DNA from: Aurantiacibacter luteus | Lineage (GTDB): Bacteria; Pseudomonadota; Alphaproteobacteria; Sphingomonadales; Sphingomonadaceae | Length of the DNA stretch: 64,000 nt | NCBI RefSeq assembly: GCF_001010945.1 | Contig: NZ_LBHB01000002.1 | Location: 868,001 to 932,000, forward strand | Direction of reading: 5' to 3' | Shown: positions 25,889-34,599 of the stretch, piece by piece | Layout: every line of letters starts with the position of its first letter | Numbering within the stretch: the stretch's first letter is position 1 | The notes under the pieces: model-generated | Seen by the model: only the letters and a program-made list of their open reading frames with translations | Told to the model about the DNA's origin: nothing | The model's database searches: none | Translations under genes and position numbers: made by a program

Positions 25889-26584
25889 TCACTCGCCCAT
25901 CAGCCAGTCGGACAGGAAATCCGCGAGGCTGGCGTGCGAGACCGACCATGCTTCGGCCACGGTCTTGTCGTGGTCGTAGTAATGCTCGTCCCACTGCCAG
26001 ACCTGCCCGGTGTCGAGATCGTAGGCGGCAGGGCCGAAATTCTCCGTGAGCGGGACGAAATGCATGGGCCATACGCCTTCGCCGCAGTAATCCGGCCCGC
26101 GCCGCTCGAGATCGTCGAGCTCGGAAATCATGCCCCGCACCGAATTGAGGCCCGGCCCGTGCCCCTCGGTGTGCGAAAATCCCGGACCCCAGCCGCCGTC
26201 GGCGATGCCGAACATCTGCCGGAGATCCTCGGGCAGCGGGCGACCGATGCGCTTCTCCAGCGCGGCGAGATCGGCCTTGCTCGCCGGCCGGGCGAGCGGG
26301 GTGTCGGGATTGCTGGACGAGGCGCTGCGGTTGCCGTTTGCGTCGGTGCTAAGGAACATCTCCGGCATCGATTGGCCCCAGTTGGCCATCTGTTGCCGGA
26401 TCAGGTCGAACGGGTCCGGGCCGCCGGTGCCGTCGTCCTGCCGCCCCTCGCTCATGAACTTGCGGATGGCGTCGGGATCGCTGGTGTGGCCGTGGACGGT
26501 CTTCTCGCCGCCGAACTGGCGGCGGCGTGGATCGGCAATCCGGTCTTCCAGCATCTCGATCAGCGCTTGCGGCAGACTCGGCAT
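25889..26584 (-). CDS. SMI1/KNR4 (SUKH) domain protein
   Basis: This cytoplasmic protein of 231 residues has a SUKH domain in its C-terminal two thirds: LAALEKRIGRPLPEDLRQMFGIADGGWGPG, then FVPLTENFGPAAYDLDTGQVWQWDE, and the final ASLADFLSDWL helix. The N-terminal part (to about 95) is polar with a Ser/Asn-rich linker. SUKH proteins are often immunity proteins of polymorphic or contact-dependent toxins, but no toxin lies beside it. It may instead have a housekeeping role, since isolated SUKH genes are common. The ATG at 26584 has AAGGAG eight bases upstream and is preferred to a GTG at 26593. Confidence 0.85.
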   Translation of the reverse strand: MPSLPQALIEMLEDRIADPRRRQFGGEKTVHGHTSDPDAIRKFMSEGRQDDGTGGPDPFDLIRQQMANWGQSMPEMFLSTDANGNRSASSSNPDTPLARPASKADLAALEKRIGRPLPEDLRQMFGIADGGWGPGFSHTEGHGPGLNSVRGMISELDDLERRGPDYCGEGVWPMHFVPLTENFGPAAYDLDTGQVWQWDEHYYDHDKTVAEAWSVSHASLADFLSDWLMGE

Positions 26585-26627
26585 GGCGGGCACTCCTTGT
26601 TTGCCCTCGCGGACTAACGGGAAATCG

Positions 26628-28145
26628 TTACCCGGCGGTATCGCTTTCTCCGGCTTCGGCTACCGTCATCGCATGGTCCAGCCCCAGCCATTCGGCGAGG
26701 TTGGCAAGTTCGGCGCGCACGCTGTCCGCCATCATGTGCGCGCGGCTGCCGTCGAAACGCAGGACCAGCACGTCGCCCTCGCGACGCAGCGCGCTGCCGG
26801 TGAGCGAGATGCGGGTGCCTGCGCCGATCTTGCGGCACAGGCGATTGGCGAGGCCCCAGGCGCTGGCGCGGCGCAGTTGCTCCTCGGTGGCGAGGGCGAG
26901 CCAGTCCTCGACGATCTTCGGCTGCCCGCAGCTGGCGCGCAGGGCCTGCGCCATCATCGCGCGGCCGGTATGGTCGATGCCCACCCAGCGCTTCTCCAGC
27001 GCCCAGTCGGTGGAATGCGAGAGGCGCATGTTGGGCTCTATCCGGGCGGCGGCCTGCGACAGCATGGTGGCGGCGAGGCGGATGCGTTCCGAGCCCCGGT
27101 CGCGCCCGTCCACCGCCTGCGCCGTCCACGCGCATTGCAGCGTCGCCTCGGTGATGCTCGCGCCGCGCGGAGTGGTGAAGTGGCTGACGGCGGAAAGCAG
27201 CGGGTCCTGCTCGCGCGCAGGGGCATCGAGCCGCTCGAACAGCAGTCCTTCGCGCAGGCCCCAGGCCGAGATGACGAGCGCGCTGGGTGCCAGCTCCCCG
27301 ATCATCACCCGCAGCATGGCGGCGGCATCGGGCAGGCCCATGGCGCGGCTGGTGGTGATGCCGGGGACGGCGGCGAGCGCGGCCGGATCGGCCTTGGCAA
27401 GCCGCTTGGCCAGCCGGTCCGCATCCTCCGGTGTGAAGCAAAAGGCCTGTGGGTCGCCGATCGGGTACTGCGCCTCGTGCATGGCGTAGAGTGCCATGGC
27501 CCGCCAGGTGCCGCCGACGAGGTAGAGCGGGCCCTCGTGGGCGTGGGCCCAGCCGACCTTTTTCATCTCGGCTTTCACGGCCTGGCGGAAAGCGCCCGCG
27601 CCCTTCGCGCGCAGGGCAGGCAGGCGCAGGGTGCCGAGCGGCAGGCTCTCGCCGTGGTGGCACGCCCCGTCCTCCACCGCGATCAGTTCGAGGCTGCCGC
27701 CGCCGAGGTCCGCCACCACGCCATTCGCGCCGGGAAAGGCGCCGATGACGCCGTAGGCCGCCGTCTGCGCCTCCTCCACCCCGCTCAACACGCGCAGGGC
27801 AAGACCGAGGGCGCGCACCTTGTCGGCGAAGGCCATACCGTTCGAAGCCTCGCGCGCGGCGGCGGTGGCGACGGTCGCGACGTCTTCGATCCCGAGATCG
27901 CGCAGGATCGCCGCGAAGCGTTCCAGCCCGCCGAGCGCCATCGCCTCCGCCTCGGGGGGAATGGCCCCGGTCGCCGCCAGGTCGCGGCCAAGGCGGGCGG
28001 TGACTTTCTCGTTGAGCCAGGCATTGGGCGCGCGGCGCGGACCGGAATAGACGACCAGCCGGACCGTGTTCGAGCCGATGTCGATCACCGCCCGGTCGGG
28101 CACCTCGATTGCCTGTGCGCCGCGCCGCGCGGCGGGCAGGGTCAC
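26628..28145 (-). CDS. ppx: Exopolyphosphatase (Ppx/GppA family)
   Basis: This 505-residue enzyme of the ASKHA superfamily removes terminal phosphate from polyphosphate, or from pppGpp in GppA. Seen are the phosphate-1 motif VIDIGSNTVRLVVYSG, the FPGANGVVADLGGGSLELIAVEDG motif, and GITTSRAMGLPDAAAML. A C-terminal HD-like helical domain follows (HSTDWALEKRWVGIDHTGRAMMA). It starts with GTG overlapping the ppk1 stop by four bases (GTGA), so the two are translationally coupled. This makes polyphosphate the likely substrate. Confidence 0.93.
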   Translation of the reverse strand: MTLPAARRGAQAIEVPDRAVIDIGSNTVRLVVYSGPRRAPNAWLNEKVTARLGRDLAATGAIPPEAEAMALGGLERFAAILRDLGIEDVATVATAAAREASNGMAFADKVRALGLALRVLSGVEEAQTAAYGVIGAFPGANGVVADLGGGSLELIAVEDGACHHGESLPLGTLRLPALRAKGAGAFRQAVKAEMKKVGWAHAHEGPLYLVGGTWRAMALYAMHEAQYPIGDPQAFCFTPEDADRLAKRLAKADPAALAAVPGITTSRAMGLPDAAAMLRVMIGELAPSALVISAWGLREGLLFERLDAPAREQDPLLSAVSHFTTPRGASITEATLQCAWTAQAVDGRDRGSERIRLAATMLSQAAARIEPNMRLSHSTDWALEKRWVGIDHTGRAMMAQALRASCGQPKIVEDWLALATEEQLRRASAWGLANRLCRKIGAGTRISLTGSALRREGDVLVLRFDGSRAHMMADSVRAELANLAEWLGLDHAMTVAEAGESDTAG

Positions 28146-30325
28146 GGATGCGTCTGGCGCCCGGCCAGGTCGGGGACCCGGCTGTCCTTGAGCGCACCGC
28201 CACGACCGCTGAGCGAGGGGTTGGTCATGAAATAGCCGTGGCAGTTGAAAGGCTCGCCAGCAAGGAAATTGCCGTCGGCGACCCGGCTGTATTCGCCGCT
28301 GGTCCCGTCGAGCAGCCAGCTTTGTTCGGTGTCGAGAAGGTTGGCGAGCAGCACCTGTTCGAGCACCTGCTCGTGCACCGTCGGGTTGACGACGGGCACC
28401 AGTGCCTCGACCCGGCGGTGCAGGTTGCGGTCCATGAGGTCGGCGCTGGAGATGTAGACCTTCGCCTGCTCGGACGGCAGCGCGTGGCCGTTACCAAAGG
28501 CATAGATGCGGCTGTGTTCGAGGAAGCGGCCGATGATCGACTTGACGGTGATGTTTTCCGACAGGCCCGGCACACCCGGCCTGAGGCAGCAGATTCCGCG
28601 CACCACCAGCGTTACCTGCACCCCGGCCCGGCTCGCTTCGTAGAACTTGTCGATCATCGCCTGTTCGGTGATCGCGTTCATCTTGGCCCAGATGCTGGCG
28701 GGCTTGCCCTCGCGGGCGAGCGCAATCTCGTGGTCGATGTCGGCGAGGATGCGCGCGTCGAGGTCCAGCGGGCTCAGCGCCAGCCTTTCCATGCCTTGAG
28801 GCTCGACATAACCGGTGACGAAGTTGAACAGCTTGGCCGCATCGCGCCCGAAGGCCCGGTCGGCGGTGAAGAAGGACAGGTCGGTATACACGCGCGCGGT
28901 CAGCGGGTGGTAGTTGCCGGTGCCGAAGTGGCAGTAGGTGCGGAAGGCCCCGTCCTCCTCGCGGACGACCATGGAAACCTTGGCGTGGGTCTTCATGTCG
29001 ATGAAGCCGTAGATGACCTGCACCCCGGCGCGTTCCAGCTCGCCCGCCCATTTGAGGTTCTGCTCCTCGTCGAAGCGGGCCTTCAGTTCCACGACGGCGG
29101 TGACAGACTTGCCCGCCTCCGCCGCGGCGATAAGGGCGTTGATGACGGTCGGCTGGTTGCCCGCGCGGTAGAGCGCCTGCTTGATCGACACGACCTTCGG
29201 ATCGGCGGCCGCCTGGCGCAGGAAATCGACGACCACCTCGAAACTCTCGTAGGGGTGGTGGACGACGAAATCCTTGGCACCGATGGCGGCGAAGACGTCG
29301 CCGTCGTGCTCCAGCACGCGCTCGGGATAGCGCGGGGTATAGGGGGTGAACTTGAGGTCGGGCCGGTCGACGTCGACGACCTGCGCCAGGCCAGAGATGC
29401 CCAGCATCCCGGCGGTCTTGGTGACGAAGGCCTGCATCAGGCCCAGCTTCTCGCGCAGCAGGTCCTCGGCGTGGGGGTCGAAGCTCTCGTCCAGCTCCAG
29501 CATGATGACCTGCCCGCGGCGGCGGCGCTGGATGGCGCTGCGGAACAGCCGCACGAGATCCTCGGCCTCTTCCTCGATTTCGAGGTCGCTGTCGCGCAGT
29601 ACGCGGAAGACGCCGTCGCCCAGCACCTCGAAACCGGGGAACAGCAGGTGGGCATAGCGGCACACGAGGCGCTCCACCGCGATCAGCACGGTCTCGCCCC
29701 CGGTTAGCTCTGTCGGCAGCGCCACGAAACGGTCGAGCGCCTGCGGGATCAGCACCATCTCGACGAGGCGGCTGCCGTCGCTCTTGCGGCGCAGCGTGAA
29801 CAGCGCGCCGATGCCGCCATTGGCGACGAAGGGAAAGGGATGCGCGGGGTCGAGGGCCTGCGGGGTCACCACGGGGACGATGTGGCTCTCGAACCAGTCG
29901 CGCAGCCAGTCCTCGGCCCCGGCTTCCAGCCGCGCATCGCCCTCGATATGAATTCCCTCGGCGGCGAGGAGGCGGCGCAGCGTCGCCAGCGCCTCGAGCT
30001 GCTTGGCCTCGAGCTTGCGCACCTTCGTATCGATGGCGGAAAGCTGCTGGCGCGGGGTGCGCCCGTCGAGCGAGGTCTCGGAGATGTCGCTCCTCACCTG
30101 GCCCGCCAGCCCGGCGACGCGGATCATCACGAACTCGTCGAGATTGCTTCCCGAGATCGACAGGAACCGCAGCCGCTCGAGCAGCGGGTAAGCGGGGTTG
30201 GCGGCTTCCGCCAGCACGCGATCGTTGAAGGCCAGCCAGCTGAGCTCGCGATTGAAGTAGCGATCCGCGGGCGATGCATCCGATGCATCGTTGGCCGCAG
30301 AAGGAAGGGTGGGTTCGCTCGCCAT
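28142..30325 (-). CDS. ppk1: Polyphosphate kinase 1
   Basis: PPK1 (727 residues) makes polyphosphate from ATP, reversibly, through a phosphohistidine. It starts with the N-domain motif RYFNRELSWLAFNDRVLAEA and has HPYESFEVVVDFLRQAA. The autophosphorylation region THAKVSMVVREEDG and CHFGTGNYHPLTARVYTD is followed by the C-terminal RGICCLRPGVPG and RIYAFGNG segments. It lies 63 bases after the virB11 stop on the same strand, with no clear terminator between, so secretion-operon transcripts could read into it. ppx follows directly. Confidence 0.97.
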   Translation of the reverse strand: MASEPTLPSAANDASDASPADRYFNRELSWLAFNDRVLAEAANPAYPLLERLRFLSISGSNLDEFVMIRVAGLAGQVRSDISETSLDGRTPRQQLSAIDTKVRKLEAKQLEALATLRRLLAAEGIHIEGDARLEAGAEDWLRDWFESHIVPVVTPQALDPAHPFPFVANGGIGALFTLRRKSDGSRLVEMVLIPQALDRFVALPTELTGGETVLIAVERLVCRYAHLLFPGFEVLGDGVFRVLRDSDLEIEEEAEDLVRLFRSAIQRRRRGQVIMLELDESFDPHAEDLLREKLGLMQAFVTKTAGMLGISGLAQVVDVDRPDLKFTPYTPRYPERVLEHDGDVFAAIGAKDFVVHHPYESFEVVVDFLRQAAADPKVVSIKQALYRAGNQPTVINALIAAAEAGKSVTAVVELKARFDEEQNLKWAGELERAGVQVIYGFIDMKTHAKVSMVVREEDGAFRTYCHFGTGNYHPLTARVYTDLSFFTADRAFGRDAAKLFNFVTGYVEPQGMERLALSPLDLDARILADIDHEIALAREGKPASIWAKMNAITEQAMIDKFYEASRAGVQVTLVVRGICCLRPGVPGLSENITVKSIIGRFLEHSRIYAFGNGHALPSEQAKVYISSADLMDRNLHRRVEALVPVVNPTVHEQVLEQVLLANLLDTEQSWLLDGTSGEYSRVADGNFLAGEPFNCHGYFMTNPSLSGRGGALKDSRVPDLAGRQTHP

Positions 30326-30388
30326 CGGCGCTAGGTGGCAAGGCGATGCGACGGGAGCAAGACCGTGTGCGACCCGGTCACATTCTCC

Positions 30389-31417
30389 CTAGAGTTCGGC
30401 AATATCGCGCGCCTCGGCGATGGCGCTGATGCCGCGCTTGCCGCCCGTCCGGTCGAGCTGGACAATCACGTCGATCACGCTGGCGGCATAGGCGATGGTG
30501 TCCTGCCGGGTCAGGCCGATGCCGGTCTGCATGACCATCAGGCTGAGCTGTTCGAGCGCACCGCGCAAGCTGTTGGCGTGAATGGTCGAGAAGCTGCCCG
30601 GATGGCCGGTGTTGATCGCGCGCAGGAAGCTGACGCTTTCCGCCCCGCGCAATTCGCCCAGCACGATGCGATCGGGGCGCAGGCGCAGCGCCGATTGCAG
30701 CAGCTCGTTGGCGCCGACCTTGGCCTCGCCCAGCTCGCCTTTCACCGCCACGAGGCCGAGGCCATTGGCGCCGGGTAATTTCAGCTCGGGCGTGTCCTCG
30801 ACCAGGATGACGCGCTCGTGTTCCGGGATTTCGCCGAGCATGGCGTTGAGGAAGGTGGTCTTGCCGGTGCTGGTGCCGCCGGAGATGAGGATGGTCTTGC
30901 GTGCCCGGATCGCGGCGCGCAGGAAGGCGACCGGCTCCGCCTGCGGATCGGGCATGGCCGCGTCTTCCGCCTTGCCGAGTGGCCCGGCGTCATAGGCGTC
31001 CAAGGGCAGGTCGAGCCGGCGGTGGCGGCGGATGGCCATGGCCCAGTGCTTGCGCGTTGCGGGCGGGCCGCAGAACTGCACGCGCGCGCCGTCGGGCAGG
31101 GTGGCGCCGAGCAGCGGGTGTTCGCGGTTGATGCCCTGGTGGCTGACGCGGGCGACCTGTTCGGCGAGGCGCTGGACCAGCTTGTCGTCGATGGCGGGAA
31201 GCTCGACGCGCTCCATGCCGCCGGGCCGGGCCGCGTCCTCCACCCACATCTCGCCGGGGCGATTGACGAGGATCTCGGTGACCGTGTCGCGGTCCAGCCA
31301 CTCGCGGAAGGGCGCGAGGTAGGCGTCGAGATAGACCGAGCCGGACGCGACCTGCGGCAGCTCGGCAGGCGCGGGGATCTCGGGCGCGCCGCCCAGCTGG
31401 TGGATCTCGGCGCTCAT
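30389..31417 (-). CDS. virB11: T4SS hexameric ATPase VirB11
   Basis: This cytoplasmic traffic ATPase (342 residues) powers type IV secretion together with VirB4. Walker A is ISGGTSTGKTTFLNAML. Also seen are VILVEDTPEL (Asp box), LGELRGAESVSFLRAINTGHPGSFSTIHANS (Walker B and His box), and an N-terminal domain with TEILVNRPGEMWVE. It is the last gene of the secretion operon, five bases after virB10. A VirB11 rather than GspE assignment follows from the neighbours. Confidence 0.95.
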   Translation of the reverse strand: MSAEIHQLGGAPEIPAPAELPQVASGSVYLDAYLAPFREWLDRDTVTEILVNRPGEMWVEDAARPGGMERVELPAIDDKLVQRLAEQVARVSHQGINREHPLLGATLPDGARVQFCGPPATRKHWAMAIRRHRRLDLPLDAYDAGPLGKAEDAAMPDPQAEPVAFLRAAIRARKTILISGGTSTGKTTFLNAMLGEIPEHERVILVEDTPELKLPGANGLGLVAVKGELGEAKVGANELLQSALRLRPDRIVLGELRGAESVSFLRAINTGHPGSFSTIHANSLRGALEQLSLMVMQTGIGLTRQDTIAYAASVIDVIVQLDRTGGKRGISAIAEARDIAEL

Positions 31418-31422
31418 GCCGA

Positions 31423-32592
31423 TCAGCGAACCGCCGGGGCCTGCCCGAAGTCGAGATCGCGCGCGGTGTAGACGCGGATCGGTTCGCCCATGCGCACGCG
31501 CACGGTGGGCGGGCGCTGGCCGTCCTGCTGCAGTGCGGTGTTGGCCGCGCTCTGCCCGCCGCCCATGATGATACCCGCGCCGCCGCTGGCGATCGTGGTC
31601 AGCCCGCCGATCACCGAGAGCAGCATGGCCGAGCCGAAGCGGCTGAAGAAATGGTTGTTCACCTGCCCCTCGATGCCCGCGGTGCCGTCGAAGCTGGTGG
31701 CGGGGCTCTGCAGGTTCACCGTCACGCCGTCAGGCCGGATCACCCGCTGCCAGATGACATAGGCGCGGCGCTGCCCGGCCTGCAGGCCCGACTGGTACTG
31801 CCCGACAAGGCGGCTGGAGCGCGGGACCAGCACGCGGCTGCCGTCGAAGCTGCGCACGTCCTGGCTCACCACGGCGCGCACGAAGCCGGGCACGTCGGTG
31901 TTGATGGCGGTCTCGAGGATGGCGGGGATCATGGTGCCCTGCGTCACCGTGGTGGCGGGGTTGATGTCCTGCCGGGCCACGGCCGTGCCGCCGCCCACGC
32001 CGCCGATGCGGCTGGCGAAATCGCCCGCCGCGCCCGCTCCGGGGACGACGGCATTGCCCTGCGCGCCCTCGGTCGCCGCGGTCGCCGCCGCAGCCAGCGC
32101 CGCCGCCGAAGCGGGCGCGGTCGAGCCGTCGAAGACCAGCGTGGGTGAGGAATAGGGATTGGCGGCGGCGCTCGTCACCGTCTCGCCATAGGTCACCGGC
32201 TGCGCGGCGAAGACCGCCGCGGGCGCCGGATCGGCCTGGGGGACATAGCCTTGCCCCGGATCGACCACGGCGACCTCGACCGGCTGCGCGGCGGCGGCCA
32301 GCGCCGCGTCCTGCGCGGGCGTGGTCGGCGCGGGCGCAGCGGCTGCCGCGGCGGCCTGCTCGTTGTCGACCTTGCTGGCGTTGAGGCCCCACAGCGTCGC
32401 CGTGCCGAGCAGCGCGACGAAGGCGATGCCCGCCATCAGCCCCACCGCGTCGGACCGGCGGTTGCGGTTGGCCACCGCCGGGTAGGAAGTGCGGCTGGCG
32501 AGATCGATGATCTCGGTCGTCTCGGTTTCGCGCGGGTCGACGTCGTTGGCATGGGCGACGGTCTTTTCCGGCAGGCGCATGGCGAGTTTCAT
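31423..32592 (-). CDS. virB10: T4SS core complex protein VirB10/TrbI
   Basis: VirB10 (389 residues) spans the envelope and links inner membrane ATPases to the outer membrane core. It has a cytosolic N-terminus, one membrane segment (VGLMAGIAFVALLGTATLWGL), a long Ala/Pro-rich periplasmic linker, and the conserved C-terminal beta domain (TMIPAILETAINTDVPGFVRAVV, SRLVGQYQSGLQAGQRRAYVIW, FSRFGSAMLLSVIGG antenna helix). It starts 13 bases after virB9. Confidence 0.94.
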   Translation of the reverse strand: MKLAMRLPEKTVAHANDVDPRETETTEIIDLASRTSYPAVANRNRRSDAVGLMAGIAFVALLGTATLWGLNASKVDNEQAAAAAAAPAPTTPAQDAALAAAAQPVEVAVVDPGQGYVPQADPAPAAVFAAQPVTYGETVTSAAANPYSSPTLVFDGSTAPASAAALAAAATAATEGAQGNAVVPGAGAAGDFASRIGGVGGGTAVARQDINPATTVTQGTMIPAILETAINTDVPGFVRAVVSQDVRSFDGSRVLVPRSSRLVGQYQSGLQAGQRRAYVIWQRVIRPDGVTVNLQSPATSFDGTAGIEGQVNNHFFSRFGSAMLLSVIGGLTTIASGGAGIIMGGGQSAANTALQQDGQRPPTVRVRMGEPIRVYTARDLDFGQAPAVR

Positions 32593-32605
32593 CGTGTCGG
32601 CTCCT

Positions 32606-33394
32606 TCAGTTCCGGCTCGGCTCGCGCCGCGCCGTGCCGTCGGCGAGGAAGGCCCCCGCCTCGCCCTGGTTGGTCAGCAAAGCCATGCTCTCGCCCGAGC
32701 GCAGGACGATTTCCGCGGGCACGATGTCGAGCACGATCACGTCGTCGCGGGTGGCGAAGTTGGCGGGTCCCTCGTTGCCCTGGTGATCCTTGACGAGGAT
32801 CGCCGGCATGGCGCGGTCGGCGGGCCAGACGAGAAAGGTCGCCTCGCCGTTGTCGTAGACCTGCGCGGGCAGCAGGTTGGCATCGCCCGTGCTGGCCCAG
32901 GCGAAATTGAGATCGGCGGGGTTCAGCACGGCATAGTCGTCGCTCGCCGCAGCGACCTCGAGCGCGTTGGGCGCGGCTGTCTCGGCGCGGCGGACGGGCT
33001 CCTCGGCCACCGGCTCGGGCTCGGGCGGATAGGTAAAGGTCAGGATGTAGAGCGGCGTGCGGCCTGCAGGGCTCGCCACAAGGTCGAACAGGTAGGTGTG
33101 GCGGTTTGTCACCACGGTCATGTTGGTCGCGGCGCGCGGCGCGAGCGGCTTCACGAACAGCAGGTTCGCGCGGCGGTTCGGCGTCACCTGCCAGGTGGTC
33201 GAATCGCCGATGGCGACATTCTCGATCGCCTCGCCCTCGCCGAACTGGATGGTGGTCTGCACGTTGACCTGCCCGTTGATGCGGACGATCGCGGCGGGAT
33301 CGTAGAGCCGCTCGACCATGCGCGAATCCTGCGCGAGGACAGGGCTCGCAAGCGCGGCGGCGGCGAGCGCGGCGGCGACTATCAGGCGGTTCAT
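32606..33394 (-). CDS. virB9: T4SS core complex protein VirB9/TrbG
   Basis: VirB9 (262 residues) is periplasmic and joins VirB10 in the outer membrane core. It has a signal peptide ending ALASPVLAQ, a family motif AIENVAIGDSTTWQVTPNRRANLLFVKPL and TNMTVVTNRHTYLFDL, and a C-terminal domain (WPADRAMPAILVKDHQGNEGP, VIVLDIVPAEIVLRSGE). No VirB7 lipoprotein gene, its usual partner, is seen beside it. Its start overlaps the virB6 stop (ATGA). Confidence 0.94.
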   Translation of the reverse strand: MNRLIVAAALAAAALASPVLAQDSRMVERLYDPAAIVRINGQVNVQTTIQFGEGEAIENVAIGDSTTWQVTPNRRANLLFVKPLAPRAATNMTVVTNRHTYLFDLVASPAGRTPLYILTFTYPPEPEPVAEEPVRRAETAAPNALEVAAASDDYAVLNPADLNFAWASTGDANLLPAQVYDNGEATFLVWPADRAMPAILVKDHQGNEGPANFATRDDVIVLDIVPAEIVLRSGESMALLTNQGEAGAFLADGTARREPSRN

Positions 33395-34599
33395 TTCAAC
33401 GTCTCCTTCTGCCGCACGGGTGCGGACTTGAAGCGGCTGCCGATGCCGCGGGCGCGCGACGGCGCAAGGCCGGTGGCATCGGGATTAGCGATGTCGCGGC
33501 CGCCCACGATGCGGGTCTCGCGGCTAACGGGGGCTGAACCGGCGTCGTTGGCGGCCATCGGCATGGCACCGCGGCTGATCCGCACGTCGCGCGCGGCGGC
33601 TGCGGCCGGAGCGGCGGATTGCGCCGCGCGCTGGCTGGCGCTGCTGCCGGCAAGCGCCGGGTTGACGATCACGGGAGCGGGCGCGGGGGAGGGCACGGCG
33701 GGCCAGGCATGGCCTCGCTTGCCGGGCGCAAGGCCGAACACGCTCCAGCCCGCGACCATCGTGGAGGCGACCTTCATAACCATGAACATCAGCGCGAGGT
33801 GGATGCATCCGATCATGAAGAACGCCATAGCCGCGCGCACGTCGATCTGCTCGGGCGTGGAGCCGAGGCTCGCGAGCACGGGGATCGAGAGCTCCAGCAT
33901 CAGCGATCCGCCGAGCACCGCGAACAGCGGGGCGAGCGCCATCAGCACCACGCCCTTGAGCCAGCCGGTGAACAGCCCGCGCGTCGGCTTGAACAGCGCG
34001 GCGAGGATGAACAGCGGGCCGAGGCCCATGAGGATGGCGAGCGCGATCTTGGTCGTCGCCAGCACGCCCACGGTGCCGAGCAGCAGCATCGTCCCGCCCG
34101 ACCACAGCAGGCCCGGCGGCGAGAAGACCGAGGTGTTCGCGTCCATCGCGTCCCCGCCCGAGGCCTGCATGAGGCTGAGCATGACGACATCCAGCTTGTC
34201 GGCGAATATGGTGGCAGCCGAGCCATCCGTCCCCATCACCGCGCTGGCGATGAAGTCTGGCGTAAGCACGGCGAAGTTCCAGAACACCGCCTGGAAGGCC
34301 ACCCAGCTGGTGGCAAAGGTGACGACGAGCGCCACGGTCATCATCTTGGGCGTCAGCGAGGCGAGGCCGATGCGCGTGCGCCCGGTCAGCATCCCGAAGC
34401 CGACGAAGGCGACGAAGATCGTCAGCGCCAACGTCAGCGTGGTGCCGAGCGCGCCGTTGGCGAAGAGGTTGCTGAAGGCGGCCTGCGCCATGGCGTTGGC
34501 GGCGCAGTCCACGCCGCGCAAGGACGCGCCGATGCCGGCGCCCACGCCCTCCATCTGCCGCTGGCATTCCGCCGCGACGGCTTCCATCGACCCGCTCAT
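33391..34599 (-). CDS. virB6: T4SS inner membrane protein VirB6/TrbL
   Basis: This polytopic protein of 402 residues has five to seven hydrophobic segments, including TTLTLALTIFVAFVGFGMLTGR and AALFKPTRGLFTGWLKGVVLMALAPLFAVLGG, the conserved VirB6 core. The C-terminal 100 residues are polar and Ala/Arg rich. The start at 34599 (MSGSMEAVAAECQRQ) overlaps the virB4 stop by four bases. The frame remains open upstream in virB4, which would give a false longer start. VirB8 usually follows VirB6, but virB9 starts immediately instead. Confidence 0.88.
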   Translation of the reverse strand: MSGSMEAVAAECQRQMEGVGAGIGASLRGVDCAANAMAQAAFSNLFANGALGTTLTLALTIFVAFVGFGMLTGRTRIGLASLTPKMMTVALVVTFATSWVAFQAVFWNFAVLTPDFIASAVMGTDGSAATIFADKLDVVMLSLMQASGGDAMDANTSVFSPPGLLWSGGTMLLLGTVGVLATTKIALAILMGLGPLFILAALFKPTRGLFTGWLKGVVLMALAPLFAVLGGSLMLELSIPVLASLGSTPEQIDVRAAMAFFMIGCIHLALMFMVMKVASTMVAGWSVFGLAPGKRGHAWPAVPSPAPAPVIVNPALAGSSASQRAAQSAAPAAAAARDVRISRGAMPMAANDAGSAPVSRETRIVGGRDIANPDATGLAPSRARGIGSRFKSAPVRQKETLK

